A DNA stretch of 64,000 nt, from contig CM055111.1 of assembly GCA_029204225.1 (NCBI GenBank), positions 26,943,540-27,007,539 on the forward strand, read 5' to 3'. The stretch is from Diphasiastrum complanatum (Eukaryota; Streptophyta; Lycopodiopsida; Lycopodiales; Lycopodiaceae). Of the stretch, positions 33,735 to 44,600 are shown in pieces (positions within the stretch are counted from its first letter, which is position 1; each line of letters begins with the position of its first letter). Both the position numbers and the translations under genes were made by a program. Under the pieces are notes generated by a model. That model had not been told where the DNA came from, did not search any database, and saw nothing but the letters and a program-made list of their open reading frames with translations.

Positions 33735-34495
33735 GCCATACTTTGATTGACTTATAAAAGTAAAATCACTACCTCTAGTAAGTTCTATTCCAAGTATGAA
33801 CTTAAGAAGTCCTAGATCTACCATCTTGAACTCACTAGACAAAGAAGCTTTAACATTTCTTATGCCTTCACCATCATTTCTTGTCAATATGATATCATCA
33901 ACATAAAGAGCTAAAATGATGATCTTTCCACCATTACATTTGATGTGCAAAGAAGGCTCATAAGAGCTAATCACAAAGCCAAGGGAGTAGAGAAAATCAT
34001 GCAAGCTAGAGTACCAAGCTCTAGGTGCTTGCTTCAAGCCATATAGGCTCTTCCTTAAGTGGCAAACCTTGTCCTCCTCACCATCCTTGATGAGCCCTCG
34101 AGTTGCAACATGTATATTTTCTCCTCCAAGTAGCCATTGAAAAATGCAATGGTCACATCCATTTGATAGGGATTCCACTTGAACAAAGTAGCAATACAAA
34201 TGATCAATCTAATAGCTACAAGCTTTGCTACAGGTGTAAATGTTTCTTCATAATCTATGCCTTTAGTTTGAAGAAATCCCTTAGCAATCAATCTAGCTTT
34301 GTACTTACTTATAGATCCATCTTGATTGTAATTTAATCTATAGATCCACTTACATGCAAGTGGCTTCTTCCCATATGGAAGGTGTACAAGATTCCAAGTT
34401 TGATTATCTATCAAAGCATCAAACTCTACTTGCATTGCATCTCTCCAAACTTGTGATCTACTTGCATCTTCATAACATGATGGCTCATCAAGCAT
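33735..34495 (-). pseudogene. Ty1/copia reverse transcriptase, truncated
   Basis: Two overlapping frames give almost the whole RT. 34055-34495 has WRDAMQVEFDAL, KYKARLIAKGF, DYEETFTPVAK and YQMDVTIAFFNGYLEE. 33717-34199 has LYGLKQAPRAWY, the active site LALYVDDIILT and LGIELTRG. One frameshift near 34100 divides them. The sequence ends abruptly in unrelated DNA near 33735, before RNase H. Confidence 0.88.
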
Positions 34496-34499
34496 TGTG

Positions 34500-34715
34500 G
34501 TTAGAAAAGAGTAAGAGGTAGAAGGAGTTTTGTCTTCCCTTTGCTTTCATTTCTCAAAAGTATGTGAGCCTTAAAGGCTCGGCCTTGCTCCTTGTGGATC
34601 TTCTCGGCCCCTTTGGTTCTTGATCTTGATCTTCCAAAAGATCATTTTCAAGAAGCTCCTCCTTGGGTTTTTCAAGATCTTCAACACATAAAGGATTAGA
34701 TGCATTTGGAAACAT
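34500..34715 (-). other. Copia INT-RT linker
   Basis: Acidic, low-complexity minus-strand text between integrase and RT of the same element. No domain is expected here. Confidence 0.4.
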
Positions 34716-35674
34716 CTAACTTTGAGATTCATCAAATAAGTCATCCTTGCTAACTTTTACTTTGCTTACAATAGGATCAAAAATCCTATAAGCTTTGCTA
34801 TTTTCACTATAGCCTACAAATATTCCTTTGAAAGAAGTTGCATCTTCTTTCCTTCTAGTTTTTTCCAAAGGAATGTCGACATAACAAATACATCCAAATA
34901 CTTTAAAGTCTTTTACATTAGGGTTATTGCCAAACAAAGCTTGAAATGGTGAGATCCCACCAATAGCACTATTAGGAAGCCAATTACGTAAAAAATTTGC
35001 ACAAGTTATGGCCTACCCCCAAAAAGAGATGGGTAGAGATGCATCAAGTCTCAAAGACTTTGCACATTCACAAAGGCTCCTATTTTTCCTCTAGGCCACC
35101 CCATTTTGTTAGGGGGTGTAGGAACAAGTAAGCTCTCTCTTAATGTCATTGACCTCACAAAAGTCTCTCATCTTGTTGGAGATATATTCTCCTCCATTCT
35201 CACATCTTGGAACTTTAATGCAAGAACTAAGTTGCTTTTCTAATAGAGACTTAAACTTCACAAAAGCTTCATAAACAAGGCCTTTCTTAGACAATAATTC
35301 AATCCAAGTGAATCTAGTACAATCATCTATGAAATTCACATACATCAAGGCACCTCCATTACTTTCATGAGAAAAAGCATGTACATCTGAATGAATAAGA
35401 TCCAAGGGTGAAGTAGATCTTGTCAAAGATCTCTTGTAGGAAATCTTGTGCGACTTTGCAAGGCCACATGCCTCACACTTTGCCAAACTGATAGCTCCTT
35501 TGATGCCATGGACTTCATTGATTGAAGATTAGGATGGCCTAATCTTTTGTGCCAAAGCTCCACTTGAGTCAAATCTTCCCTAACCATATTCACACTTTCA
35601 ATGGCCACATTAGCATCCAACTTAAAAAACCTTCCTTGCTTAATGCCACTAGCTATGCACTTATCACTTTTCAA
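34716..35674 (-). pseudogene. Ty1/copia GAG-pre-integrase and integrase, broken
   Basis: 35423-35674 gives LWHKRLGHPNLQSM (HHCC zinc region). 35109-35486 gives CEACGLAKSHK, the first Asp in IHSDVHAF and a second region where RCENGGEY replaces the usual DNGGEY, so the second Asp is Glu. At the position of the catalytic Glu (35085-35100) there is a stop codon between GVA and RKN. 34716-34937 gives the C-terminal FGCICYVDIP block. Three catalytic-site lesions make this inactive. Confidence 0.85.
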
Positions 35675-35706
35675 GATGGAACATATTCCATTCTTGAAAT
35701 GTACAT

Positions 35707-36040
35707 CTAGTCCATTAGTTGAACAACACTAAGTATATTTTTTGTAATGGATGGAACATACAAAACATTGTCAAGATCTATCATCTTAGATGATCCTAAG
35801 CATAATGGAATAGATCCTTTGCTATCTATCTTACATTCTTGATCACTAGTAGTGTAGATTGACTTCCTAGAATCATTACTAGAGAGTAAAGTAGAAAAGT
35901 AATGCTTGTTGAATGACATGTGGAAGCTAGCCCTACTATCAATCTACCATGTCTCTTGGCTTGATCTTCGTGTAGATGCTATCATCAAGGATGTGTTGAA
36001 GCCATCCTCTTCCTCCTCCCCTTGTGCAAGATTGTCTTGA
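35707..36040 (-). pseudogene. Ty1/copia protease region
   Basis: The minus strand shows HYFSTLLSSNDSRKSIYT, VLYVPSITKNILSVVQLMD and, just upstream in the same direction, a worn D-S-x-A-S active-site stretch near 35925-35950. It matches the better-kept protease at 49434 of the same family. Confidence 0.8.
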
Positions 36041-36049
36041 TCTTCACTC

Positions 36050-36620
36050 CTTTGTGCATTATTCTTCTTATAGCATTCAAAAGCAAAGTGTCCTTTCTTT
36101 CCACAAAAGAAACACTTTAGCTTGGCTTTGTTCTTTTGCTTCCCTTGGAGGTAGATCCTCCATCCTTGACCTCGACCTCCTTGCCTTGGTACTTCTTGAA
36201 TGGATGAGTCTTCTTGTGGCTCTTTGATGTGAAGTTTGCTTTCTCATCAATACCATGTAGTGGCATAGACCCCATTATTGTCTTGAGGTGTAGAATCCTA
36301 CACTCCTCAGCCACAAGAACATTATGCAAACTTATCTATTGATAGAAGTTGGTCTTGAATAGCAAAAGATTGAACTAGATTAGAAAACTCATCACCTAAT
36401 CCATTCAATATCACTTGTACTAGTTCATTATCTTGGATCTTTTTTCCTATAGATCCCAATTCTTTGTTTAAAGATTTTATCCTTAGGAAATATTCTTGTC
36501 CATTTTCTCCACTTTCCCTCATGCTTTACAAGATCAAGTTTCTTAGCATAAGCACTCTTGAAGTGTTATTGGATTCATAAATGTTCTTTAGTGAATCCCA
36601 AGCCTCTTTTGATGAGGAAC
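36050..36620 (-). pseudogene. Ty1/copia gag C-terminal part with zinc knuckle
   Basis: Gag text begins near 36615 (EAWDSLKNIYES) and continues in 36322-36522 (YFLRIKSLNKELGSIG, NELVQVILNGLGDEF). It ends in an intact knuckle CFFCGKKGHFAFEC near 36065-36110. Stops and shifts interrupt it. It closely resembles 48900-49380 on the plus strand. The gag N-terminus and 5' LTR are missing. Confidence 0.85.
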
Positions 36621-36895
36621 AAGAAGCTACCCTTCAAGATGTCATTGCTTACATTCAACTTTAAGCAACGCAAGGCTAATCTAGACACCTACATGCGCTT
36701 ATCTAAGGACACAAGTACCTTAATCTACAAGCACCTACCCTTAATTCAAGGGTACCCTTATCCAAGGGAGACTCACCATTTAGCCCCCTAGACACTAAAT
36801 GGGCACATAAGGGCTATTGAGATACTGCTAGTTACATAGGTATGTAACATGGATACCCAAGGGAAAGCTAGTCTCATCATGGATCCAATTACCAT

Positions 36896-37390
36896 TTGTC
36901 AAAATTTAAGATGAAGATTGTACTAATGGCTAAGGACTTGTATGATGTTGTCACAGGTGCAAAGGCAAGACCCGAAGCAGATGACATTCCAATCTCCCGA
37001 TGGAAGCTGAAGGATGGAGAAGCTTTTGCACTTATCATCCACAACATCTCAGACACACAGATTGGCCATGTGTCTGAAGCTCAAACCTCCAATGAGAGTC
37101 TGGGATATTTTAATCACCCTATACAAAGTGTGCGACATAGCTTGTAAACTACATCTTAGGAGAAAATTCTTCTCCCTCAAGATGAAAAATGGTGATTCAT
37201 TACAAAATCACATTAACCAGTTCAAAAACTTGCTACAACAAATGGTCGTTGTCGGATCTATCATAGACAATCAAGACACAATAATGACACTGCTTTCAAG
37301 CTTGTCAATATCGTATGATAACTGGGTGATGATGATCACTACACACCCAAAGTTGACTCTATCATGATTTATTATGATGCTATTACAAAA
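36896..37390 (+). pseudogene. Ty1/copia gag, plus strand
   Basis: The first frame (36896-37147) has KFKMKIVLMAKDLYDVV and FALIIHNISDTQIGH. Just before it, the conserved Trp of the LWKFKMK block reads Ser (NYHLSKFKMK). The second frame (37014-37367) continues with LHLRRKFFSLKMKNGDSL and QFKNLLQQMVVVGSII. One frameshift near 37120 divides them. It then runs into an LTR fragment. Confidence 0.85.
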
Positions 37391-37403
37391 AGAGACTAGG
37401 AGT

Positions 37404-37508
37404 TGTGAAAATTACAAAAAGTTATCTATCTTAGCTTTATGGGGTGGGTTGACAAAGTTTGGAAGTCAAGCTCCTTGGTGTCATAAGTGGATAGGGCCAA
37501 TTTAGGGG
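37404..37508 (+). repeat. 105-bp LTR-start fragment inside a copia element
   Basis: GAAAATTACAAAAAGTTATC through AGTGGATAGGGCCAATTTAGG repeats the first ~90-105 bases of the LTR at 39399. The preceding AGACTAGGAG resembles that LTR's polypurine tract. It lies between gag and the integrase tail, so it marks a recombination or deletion join. Confidence 0.75.
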
Positions 37509-37509
37509 A

Positions 37510-37720
37510 TCATGGTTGGATATTTATCCACCAAAAAGGCCTATAGAGTTTTTCTACTCTCTACTTCAAAGGTGATTGAAAGTAGAGATGCTATATTTCA
37601 TGAAGATCAACATCCATCACTTGAAGGGACCGAGATCAAGCTACCTCAAGATCCATCACCAAACATCACGTTTGAAGACAATCAAGATGTTGGGGTCGAG
37701 ATTTGAGGAGGAGTCTCCTT
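37510..37720 (+). pseudogene. Ty1/copia integrase C-terminal tail
   Basis: GYLSTKKAYRVFLLSTSKVIESRDAIF-type text is the conserved 'GY....KAYR......I..SRDV.F' end of the copia integrase. The catalytic core is missing, replaced by the LTR fragment upstream. The text runs towards RT in the plus orientation. Confidence 0.8.
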
Positions 37721-37879
37721 GGGTTTTCGCACCTAGGAGGTCATCAAGAGAGAGATCCGAGCCTAAGAGACTTTCATATGTTGAAAAGGCAAGAAAGTGG
37801 ATCTTGATTCGACCAATTTTACATTTTTCATCTCACATGAAGAGCCAAAGGATGTTGAAGATACACTCAATACCAAGGA

Positions 37880-38941
37880 GTGATTTGAGGCCATGAAGCA
37901 AGAGTATGATGGATTGATCACCAGCAACACTTGGGAGCTTGTGGACCTTCCATCCAACAAGCACATCATTGGATCCAAGTGGGTATTTTGAATCAAGTAT
38001 AAACAAGATGGAACCATCAACAAGTACAAGGCAAGATTATGTGCCAAGGGATTTGCTCAAATCCATGGACTTGATTATGAAGGGACCTTTACACCCATGG
38101 CAAAGATGGTGACAATAAGGATTCTCATATCTCTTGCTACCTATTTAAGTGGAAGGTGTTCCAATTGGATGTGTCCAATGCATTTCTCAATGGATATCTT
38201 GAAGAGGAAATTTATATGGAACAACCTCAAGGATTCATCAAGGATGAATCAAAAGTGTGCTTTCTCTTCAAAAAATTTTATGGACTCAAGCAAGCACAAA
38301 CGTTTTGGTATGAAAGACTCAACTCTTCTCTAATCTCACTAGGATTTACCTGTAGTAACTATGATCCTTCCATGTATATAAAGTTTGTTACTAGTGATAT
38401 TGTCATTCTTCTCATCTATGTAGATGACATTATGCTTTGTGGAAGCTGTATCAATCTAGTTGAAGAGACTAGAGTTGCACTTGGAAAGGAGTTTAAGATG
38501 CAAGATCTAGGAGAGATCCACTATATCTTAGGCCTAGAGATTGACTTTCATGATGATTATGCTTTTATATGTCAATCTAGATATGCTCTTTCTATGTTGA
38601 AAAAATTTCATATGGAAAGTTGTAAGGGCATTGATACACCAATGGAGCATGTCGTAAAAGATCCTAATAAAGGTGATGAAAGATCCTTCGAGGACATCAC
38701 ACTTTTTAGGAGTCTTATTGGCTCCTTGACATGGCTTACCATCACTAGACCTGACTTGAGCTATTGTGTGCAAAAGTTGAGTCAATCTATGCAAGATCCA
38801 AAGATCCATCATTGGAAGATGGCCAACAGGGTGCTAAGGTACATATCCTCATCACATGATTATGATTTACTTTACAAGAGTGAAGATCTATCCTTTATTG
38901 GCTACTCAAATTCAAACTTCACAAGTGAAAAGGCGGATTGA
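37880..38941 (+). pseudogene. Ty1/copia reverse transcriptase, best-kept in window
   Basis: Text from about 37880 has NTWELVDLPSNKHIIGSKWV with a stop after it, then KYKARLCAKGFAQ and FTPMAKMVTI. The 261-codon frame 38156-38941 holds MFQLDVSNAFLNGYLEEEIYMEQ, FYGLKQAQTFWYERL, the active site LLIYVDDIMLCG, LGEIHYILGLEI and TRPDLSYCVQKLSQ. It then enters RNase H, where the usual D-A-D/W reads SNSNF. A frameshift near 38150 and a stop at 38941 break it. Confidence 0.9.
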
Positions 38942-39370
38942 AAGTCTACAAGTGATACACTATCTTTTTTGGAAGAAATCTCATATCTTGGCTTTCCAAA
39001 AAGCAAGATGCTATCTCTCTTTCTTCATGTGAAGCAGAGTATAAAGCACTCACTACATCAACAAAATAAGTGCTTTGGATCAAGAGAATTTTTTTGAAGC
39101 TAAAGTGCATCAAGGAGGATGATCTACCATTGATCTATTGTGATAATATCTTGGCCCAAGCTCTTGCCAATAATCCAATATTTCATGCAAGGAGGCAAGC
39201 ACATAGAAGTGGCACATCACTTTGTGAGAGAAAAGCTTATTGAAATCCATTTGGAGCATATTGATTCATCTTCATGTATTGCCGATCTACTCATTGAGCC
39301 TCTACTCAAGATTTCCTTCATCAAACATAGATCTAATCTTGGAATGATTCCAAGATCCATGATTTTTTAG
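38942..39370 (+). pseudogene. Ty1/copia RNase H, broken
   Basis: After the stop, ISWLSKKQDAISLSSCEAEYKAL gives the second RNase H block with its Glu, then CDNILAQALANNPIFHARR. Following a one-base shift near 39188, HIEVAHHFVREKLIEI and IADLLIEPL close the domain. This is the end of the polyprotein. Confidence 0.85.
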
Positions 39371-39387
39371 ATTATATATTTTTTTAG

Positions 39388-39398
39388 GAGGAGTATGA
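39388..39398 (+). other. Polypurine tract
   Basis: TAGGAGGAG directly precedes the LTR start, the usual second-strand priming site. Confidence 0.6.
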
Positions 39399-39930
39399 AA
39401 ATTACAAAAAGTTATCTATCTTAGCTTTATGTGGTTGAAAAAGTTTGTCAAGCTCCTTGGTGTCATAAGTGGATAGGGCCAATTTAGGCTTTGTTGGTAA
39501 AAGTCAAGTACACTTGTTTTTAGTTGATTAGACCAAAAGTAAAAGATGACAAGATCGAGCTAGTTAGGTTCCTTACACATGTCAAATTTAGGTTTGTTGA
39601 GTGATGCTCCCTATGTGGTGGCAAAAGTCAAAGGGTCCAATCATAAGAGAGAGATGTGTTGTAAGGGTCCAATCAAAATCAAGGGATGATGAATCACTCA
39701 TCCAATAGGATTAGAGAGGCTATGATTAAGGGGTCCAATAGAAATCAAGCATGGATCTCCATGAGTTTTATATGTACTTTGAATTCCATCATAATTCTAA
39801 GTGAGTTTTTGAGTCAATTTGGAGATCTATCAATTCTGCTTGTATTGCACTCTCTCTCTACCCAATACCAATAACTCTATACTCTCTCTACTTGAGGAGA
39901 GGAGCTGTTGGGACTTAGATTTTTTCATGA
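39399..39930 (+). repeat. Copia 3' LTR, right end uncertain
   Basis: TATGAAAATTACAAAAAG follows the polypurine tract and its first 100 bases recur at 37404. The right end lies somewhere near 39900-39945 (CTTCCACA is one candidate). TATA-like and CT-rich stretches lie near 39860-39900. Confidence 0.55.
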
Positions 39931-39979
39931 ATTACTTCCACACATGTGAGAGGTGTTTATTTATAAATGTATGCATGTA

Positions 39980-40915
39980 GAATGGTCAGGCTCTTAATAC
40001 TTTTGTACAGATCAATAAAAGTTTACTTTGAAATTATAGACTTGGTCACTTAAATCATTCTTTTGTACATCACATGTCTAAGCAATCTATTATACTTGAT
40101 CTCAACTATCCAGATAGGAGAGCCAAACTACATGTCTGTCAAGACTGTGTAGTTGGTAAACAAGCTAGGAAACTCTTTAGATCAAGCCATTAGCATTTTG
40201 CTAGAGAATTGTTAAATACTGTACATATAGACATTTTTTGCCCAATGCAGAATCCTTCATTAGAGAATGCAAAGTACTTTATCACTTTTGTTGACTAATT
40301 TTCTAGAAATATGATGTACTTTATCAAGAAGAAATTCGAAGCTTTCAATTGCTTCAAAGTCTTCAAGGAGCGTATAGAGAAAGAAATTGGTAAGAAGATC
40401 AAAGCCTTGAGGACCGACAATGATGGATAATATATCTCTACTGAATTCAAGGAGTATTGTTAGAGCCAAAGCATTGAACATCATTTTATCACTCCCTATT
40501 CACCTCAATCAAACAACTTAGCCAAGAGGAAGAATCGTACCCTGGTTGAGTCAGCCAAATGCATGCTATCCACATGCATCATTGCCAAAGACCTTCTGGA
40601 CTGAAGTTGTTTCAATTACAACTTACATTGAGAACAGATGTTCTACTAAGGCCCTCTCAGGCATAACACCCCATGAGGTTTGGACATGATCTAAGCCTTC
40701 ATTGAAGAGCCTATGATATTCAGTTGCATCTCCTACGCGCAGATCCCAAAGGAGACAAGGAAGAGATTCGACTTCCACAATCTAAAGACCATCCTGATCT
40801 GCTATACCTCTTTTGACAATACCTATAAGCTAATACCTAGCAAATTTTATTCAGCAGGGATATAGTCTTTATTGAAGATCAGTTCATCAACTTCAGAGAT
40901 AAATGTAAAGTTCCA
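39980..40915 (+). pseudogene. Ty1/copia integrase, broken
   Basis: One plus-strand frame, interrupted by several stops, reads through HVSNLLYL, KKKFEAFNCFKVFKERIEK and KKIKALRTDNDG (second Asp). It continues with YSPQSNNLAKRKNRTLVE, where Lys stands at the catalytic Glu position. A worn integrase tail with YAQIPKETRKRFDFHN follows. Same family as 12.5-14.5 kb. Confidence 0.8.
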
Positions 40916-40924
40916 TGTGAACAT

Positions 40925-41185
40925 TTGGTACCTACCACCGACATGACAATGCGAGCCTCAGGCTCCATCGTGTCGACAATCGACAATGAATCAGAAGAAG
41001 ACGTTGTTGTTACTCATCAACAAACCAACCAAGGAATGGATCATCAGTCAACACGACCTCCAAGAAGATCGAACCGCGTACGCACACAGCCCACAAGGTA
41101 TATTCTTGAGTTTGTCTATCTTTTAATGCATGAATCAAATACAATAGAAGAGGAACTTAGCCAATCAGACTCCAATCTCTGGTGA
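40925..41185 (+). pseudogene. Copia INT-RT linker, open frame
   Basis: An 86-codon open frame with an acidic stretch (DNESEEDVVV) and a basic one (RPPRRSNRVRTQPTRY), as is usual just before RT in copia polyproteins. No start codon of its own is implied. Confidence 0.6.
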
Positions 41186-41199
41186 GAAGTAATGGACAA

Positions 41200-42480
41200 A
41201 GAGTAGTCCTCTCTGATCAAGAACCAGACATGGTCATTGGTTGAAATACCTACCGGTAGCAATCTTATCGATTGCAAATGGGTTTTCAAGGTCAAATAAA
41301 AAGCTAATGGGAGTATTGACTGAAGGAAGGCCCGACTAGTGGCCAAAAGATTTTCTTAGATCCCAAACATTGACTACAATGAGACTTTTAGTCCAGTAAT
41401 CAAACATTCATCGATCTGAGTTTGTTGTGGCCGACCTTGAAGTACATCAACTCGATGTAAAAACAACTTATCTGAATGGAGTTATAGAAGAAGACCTTTA
41501 CATGATAAACCGGAGGGATACGTTATCAAAAGTATGAAAAATCATGTCTGCAAACTCAACAAGGCACTTTATGGCTTGAAACAATTAGCAAAAGCTTGGT
41601 TTCAGAGGATCAACACATTTCTCATCCAGCATGGTTTTAAACCAAGTACTACTGATTCTAATGTTTATTTCAAGTCAGTGCAGCATTCCTTCATTATCAT
41701 CACCTTGTATGTCGAAGATACATTGTTTTTTAGCAATGGTACCAATAAGATGAAGGAAACAAATGTTGTCCTCTGAATTCGACATGGCTGATCTGGGTGA
41801 GGCTCACTATTGTCTTGGAATTCAAATCCATTGAGATAGAGAGAGACAACTAATCTACATTACTCAACAAAAGTATCTTCATAGTACACTTATCAGATAT
41901 AATTTGATTAATTGCAAAGAAGCTCACTCACTAATGGATTCAGGCCTGTGACTGATGTCGAAGGACCATTGTCCTCAGACAAAATAGGAAAAAGAGCAAA
42001 TGAGAGTATTCGTATCAGCCGATACTTGGCTCTCTCATGTATGCAATGGTCTGTATAAGACCTAACATCACTTTTGAAGGTGGTCCTATCCCTTGGAACA
42101 GTCGTAAGTGAATCTGTATTGCTCTTTCCTCTACAAAAACAAAATACATTGTTGTTTCTCAAGCTATTAAAAAAACAATTTGGTTGAGAAATTTACTGTC
42201 AGATATTAGTATGAATCAATACACTCCTACAATTATGTTTTGTAAGAATCAGAGTGCCATTGCCTTATCAGCCAACCCTAATCATTTTAGGAGTAAGCAC
42301 ATTGAGATTCGATATCACTATGTAAGGAATAAGATTCTTGACAGAGAGATAAGCTTAATGTACTATAGAACACAAGCCATGATAGCAGATGTGTTTACCA
42401 AGGCTTTGAGCATTGATGTACACAACAAATTTTGTGCATTGCTTATTCTAAAGATCAAGGCATTCACAGATCAAGATTAA
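41200..42480 (+). pseudogene. Ty1/copia RT and RNase H, broken
   Basis: RT text starts near 41200 and includes HQLDVKTTYLNGVIEEDLYM, then 41534-41776 with KLNKALYGLKQLAKAWFQRI. The active site reads LYVEDTLFF, Glu for the second Asp. RNase H at 42184-42480 has MFCKNQSAIALSANP, KHIEIRYHYVRNKI and VFTKAL. Several frameshifts separate these parts. The element is completed by the tract and LTR at 42478-43481. Confidence 0.85.
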
Positions 42481-42487
42481 GGAGGGG
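42478..42487 (+). other. Polypurine tract
   Basis: TAAGGAGGGG immediately precedes TGTTGAATT, the LTR start. Confidence 0.8.
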
Positions 42488-43481
42488 TGTTGAATTATTT
42501 TCTTCCTCTACTCTCCTAAATCCCATGTTAATCTAGTTCCATTCATATTGATGCAGTTTTACATGCATTATCACATAGCCAGTCTATAGAAATACTCTAT
42601 TATCAAAGACAGACAAGATAATGGCAGTCTGACTTGTCGAAGTCACCCGACTTGTCAGAGCTGAAAGACTTATCAGAGAAACCCGACCTGGCCGACTTAT
42701 CCAGAAGTCTGACTTATCGACTCAACCAACCATCGTCGGGAACGATCAAACAACTATCATGACTCCATTGACTATTGGTAGCGACATGCGCGACTCAGAA
42801 TAGTCAAACCCTTCTCATGCCCACTTCCAGTACTATGCAACTACTTGGACAATGACAATAGTAGCCACGATCTACTCTAGACGGTGCAATGGCTCCATGC
42901 CATCTTCTTGTACATACATTTGCACAAATGTAAATTGTATATAGTTGAACATTGTAACCAATTAATTAATGCATACTAATGCCAATTTATGCCAGATGAA
43001 ATAAGCTGATTCCACATTCGCTCGAGCGCCCATAGACGCCAAGATGACATTTTATCAAGACAGACATAATAGATTCTATCAAGCATTGATTCTTTCCTTT
43101 CAGACTGATTGTCAATATAAGCTCATAGTTGTTACAGATTGTAGTTTGCCTGTTACTGATTTGTGCCCACCATCATCATTTGATTTGTATTTCTATACAT
43201 TCAATCTGAATAAATTACTATCTGATTTTGCGTTCCAATTTTGTCAGTGTTGCATGCTTTGCTCTTTTTGTCTGACTCTCAAACTATTTTGTTTGACTGT
43301 TTGCTCTTCCTCTTCTGCATAATCACAATTAAGCTCTATTTTGTGTTTGCCTATTGTTATAGTAGTGCACGCATTGAGGGAATCAGTCAACCACTGCCTT
43401 CGTGTAGTAGTAGGATCTTTCTGATCCGATTGTTCGACCTGTCCATCTGATCCACGACCTCAATTCATCATCTCCCCAACA
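42488..43481 (+). repeat. Copia 3' LTR, ~994 bp (TGTTG family)
   Basis: It starts TGTTGAATT after a clear polypurine tract and ends CTCCCCAACA, giving matching TGTTG.../...CAACA termini. It contains degenerate repeats of GACTTATC/GACTTGTC at 42635-42725. Its left part matches 141-500. Right of it a different, minus-strand gag begins. Confidence 0.8.
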
Positions 43482-43539
43482 AACTCTGGTGAGAGTTAAA
43501 TATGAGTGTGTCCTAATGATCATTATCCAGTTTTCATAT

Positions 43540-44008
43540 GTATAAGACAGGCTCGATAGCAATGTGACTTTGTGTCTTGATCATTGATAGTTGATTCGAC
43601 AACTGCCATCTAGTGTAAGAGATTCTTGAATTGGCTAGCATGATTTTAAAGAGAATCATCATTCGACATCTTGAGTGAGAATAATTTCCTTTTGAGATGC
43701 AACTTAGAAGTCATCTACCTCACATCATATAGTACACTCAAGATGTCCCATACTTATTTCAAAGTTTGAGCTTCTAATATATGGCCAATAGGAGTGTCTG
43801 ATATATTGAGAATGATGAACGCGAAAGTTTTACCATCCTTAGATTTCCATTTGGAGTCGTATGAGTCATCTTCAAGCTTCAATTCGATACTTGCGACAAC
43901 ATTCCACAACTTGTTGGAAATCAGCAAGGTCTTCATCTTAAATTTTCAGAAATAATAATTGGATCCATTCAACTTGTTTGCGATAAGACCAATTTTGCTT
44001 TGAGCCAT
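43540..44008 (-). pseudogene. Ty1/copia gag with in-frame stop
   Basis: From Met at 44008 the minus strand reads MAQSKIGLIANKLNGSNYYF, then a TGA exactly where the family has the invariant Trp (WKFKMK), then KFKMKTLLISNKLW and FIILNISDTPIGH to 43754. Further gag text (LHLKRKLFSLKM, QFKNLL) goes on to about 43540 with shifts. TGG-to-TGA is a single G-to-A change. Confidence 0.85.
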
Positions 44009-44179
44009 ACTTAGCCACATTGTGTTGTCATTCATCCAGTTAGTACTTCTTGAAAATTCACTTGCTAACCGACTCGGGTAAGTCATTAGCTTCATAAAAA
44101 ATGGAAACAACCTTTGATCTCTTTAATAGTTCGTCATTGTCAAAGTCACTTGTTGAGTGATTCCCATGTATTTATGTAG

Positions 44180-44600
44180 ACTATGTAGCTAACAAATAAA
44201 AGTACAGAGCTAGATAAATGAATGAATGTAGATTAACTATAGGATTATATGAGAATAATCCAACAAAGCTTTGCACAAGGTTAGCATGATCATCCAACAA
44301 ATCATTAAAAACAACTTGCACAAGCTTAACATTGGGTGGTAAATTCTTGAGGCCATCTTGTTTGTCTACTTTTGGAAGGATCTTAGGAGCTTTGGAGGAG
44401 AGGCACATTGGAGGGCTTTTGGAGGCATTGGTGGACATCAACTCAAAGCCTTGTGGGCTAATCTTCCTATGTGTAAAAGTGGTATCAGAGGGCTCTCTTT
44501 TTGTTGCATAAAAATCTGCCATCAAATTTTTTGTGATAGTGTGGTAGAAGTAGCACCAATTCTTGCTTCTAGACATTCGTGGGCTTCACTATAGGTGCTA
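44180..44600. other. Mixed copia scraps
   Basis: Minus-strand 44235-44330 has VKLVQVVFNDLLDDHANLVQSF, a copia gag scrap like that at 36.4 kb. Plus-strand 44480-44490 is TGGTATCAGAG, a possible primer site, although the sequence before it (TGTAAAAG) is not a CA terminus. A 131-codon frame spans the area but is not a recognisable whole gene. Confidence 0.45.

Noticed and set aside
43044-43322. 92-codon Cys/Phe/Leu-rich frame
   Set aside because: Falls inside the LTR 42488-43481; the composition reflects T-rich LTR DNA.
44480-44490. Confident copia primer site and LTR end
   Set aside because: TGGTATCAGAG is present, but the preceding bases are not a CA terminus and no LTR could be delimited.
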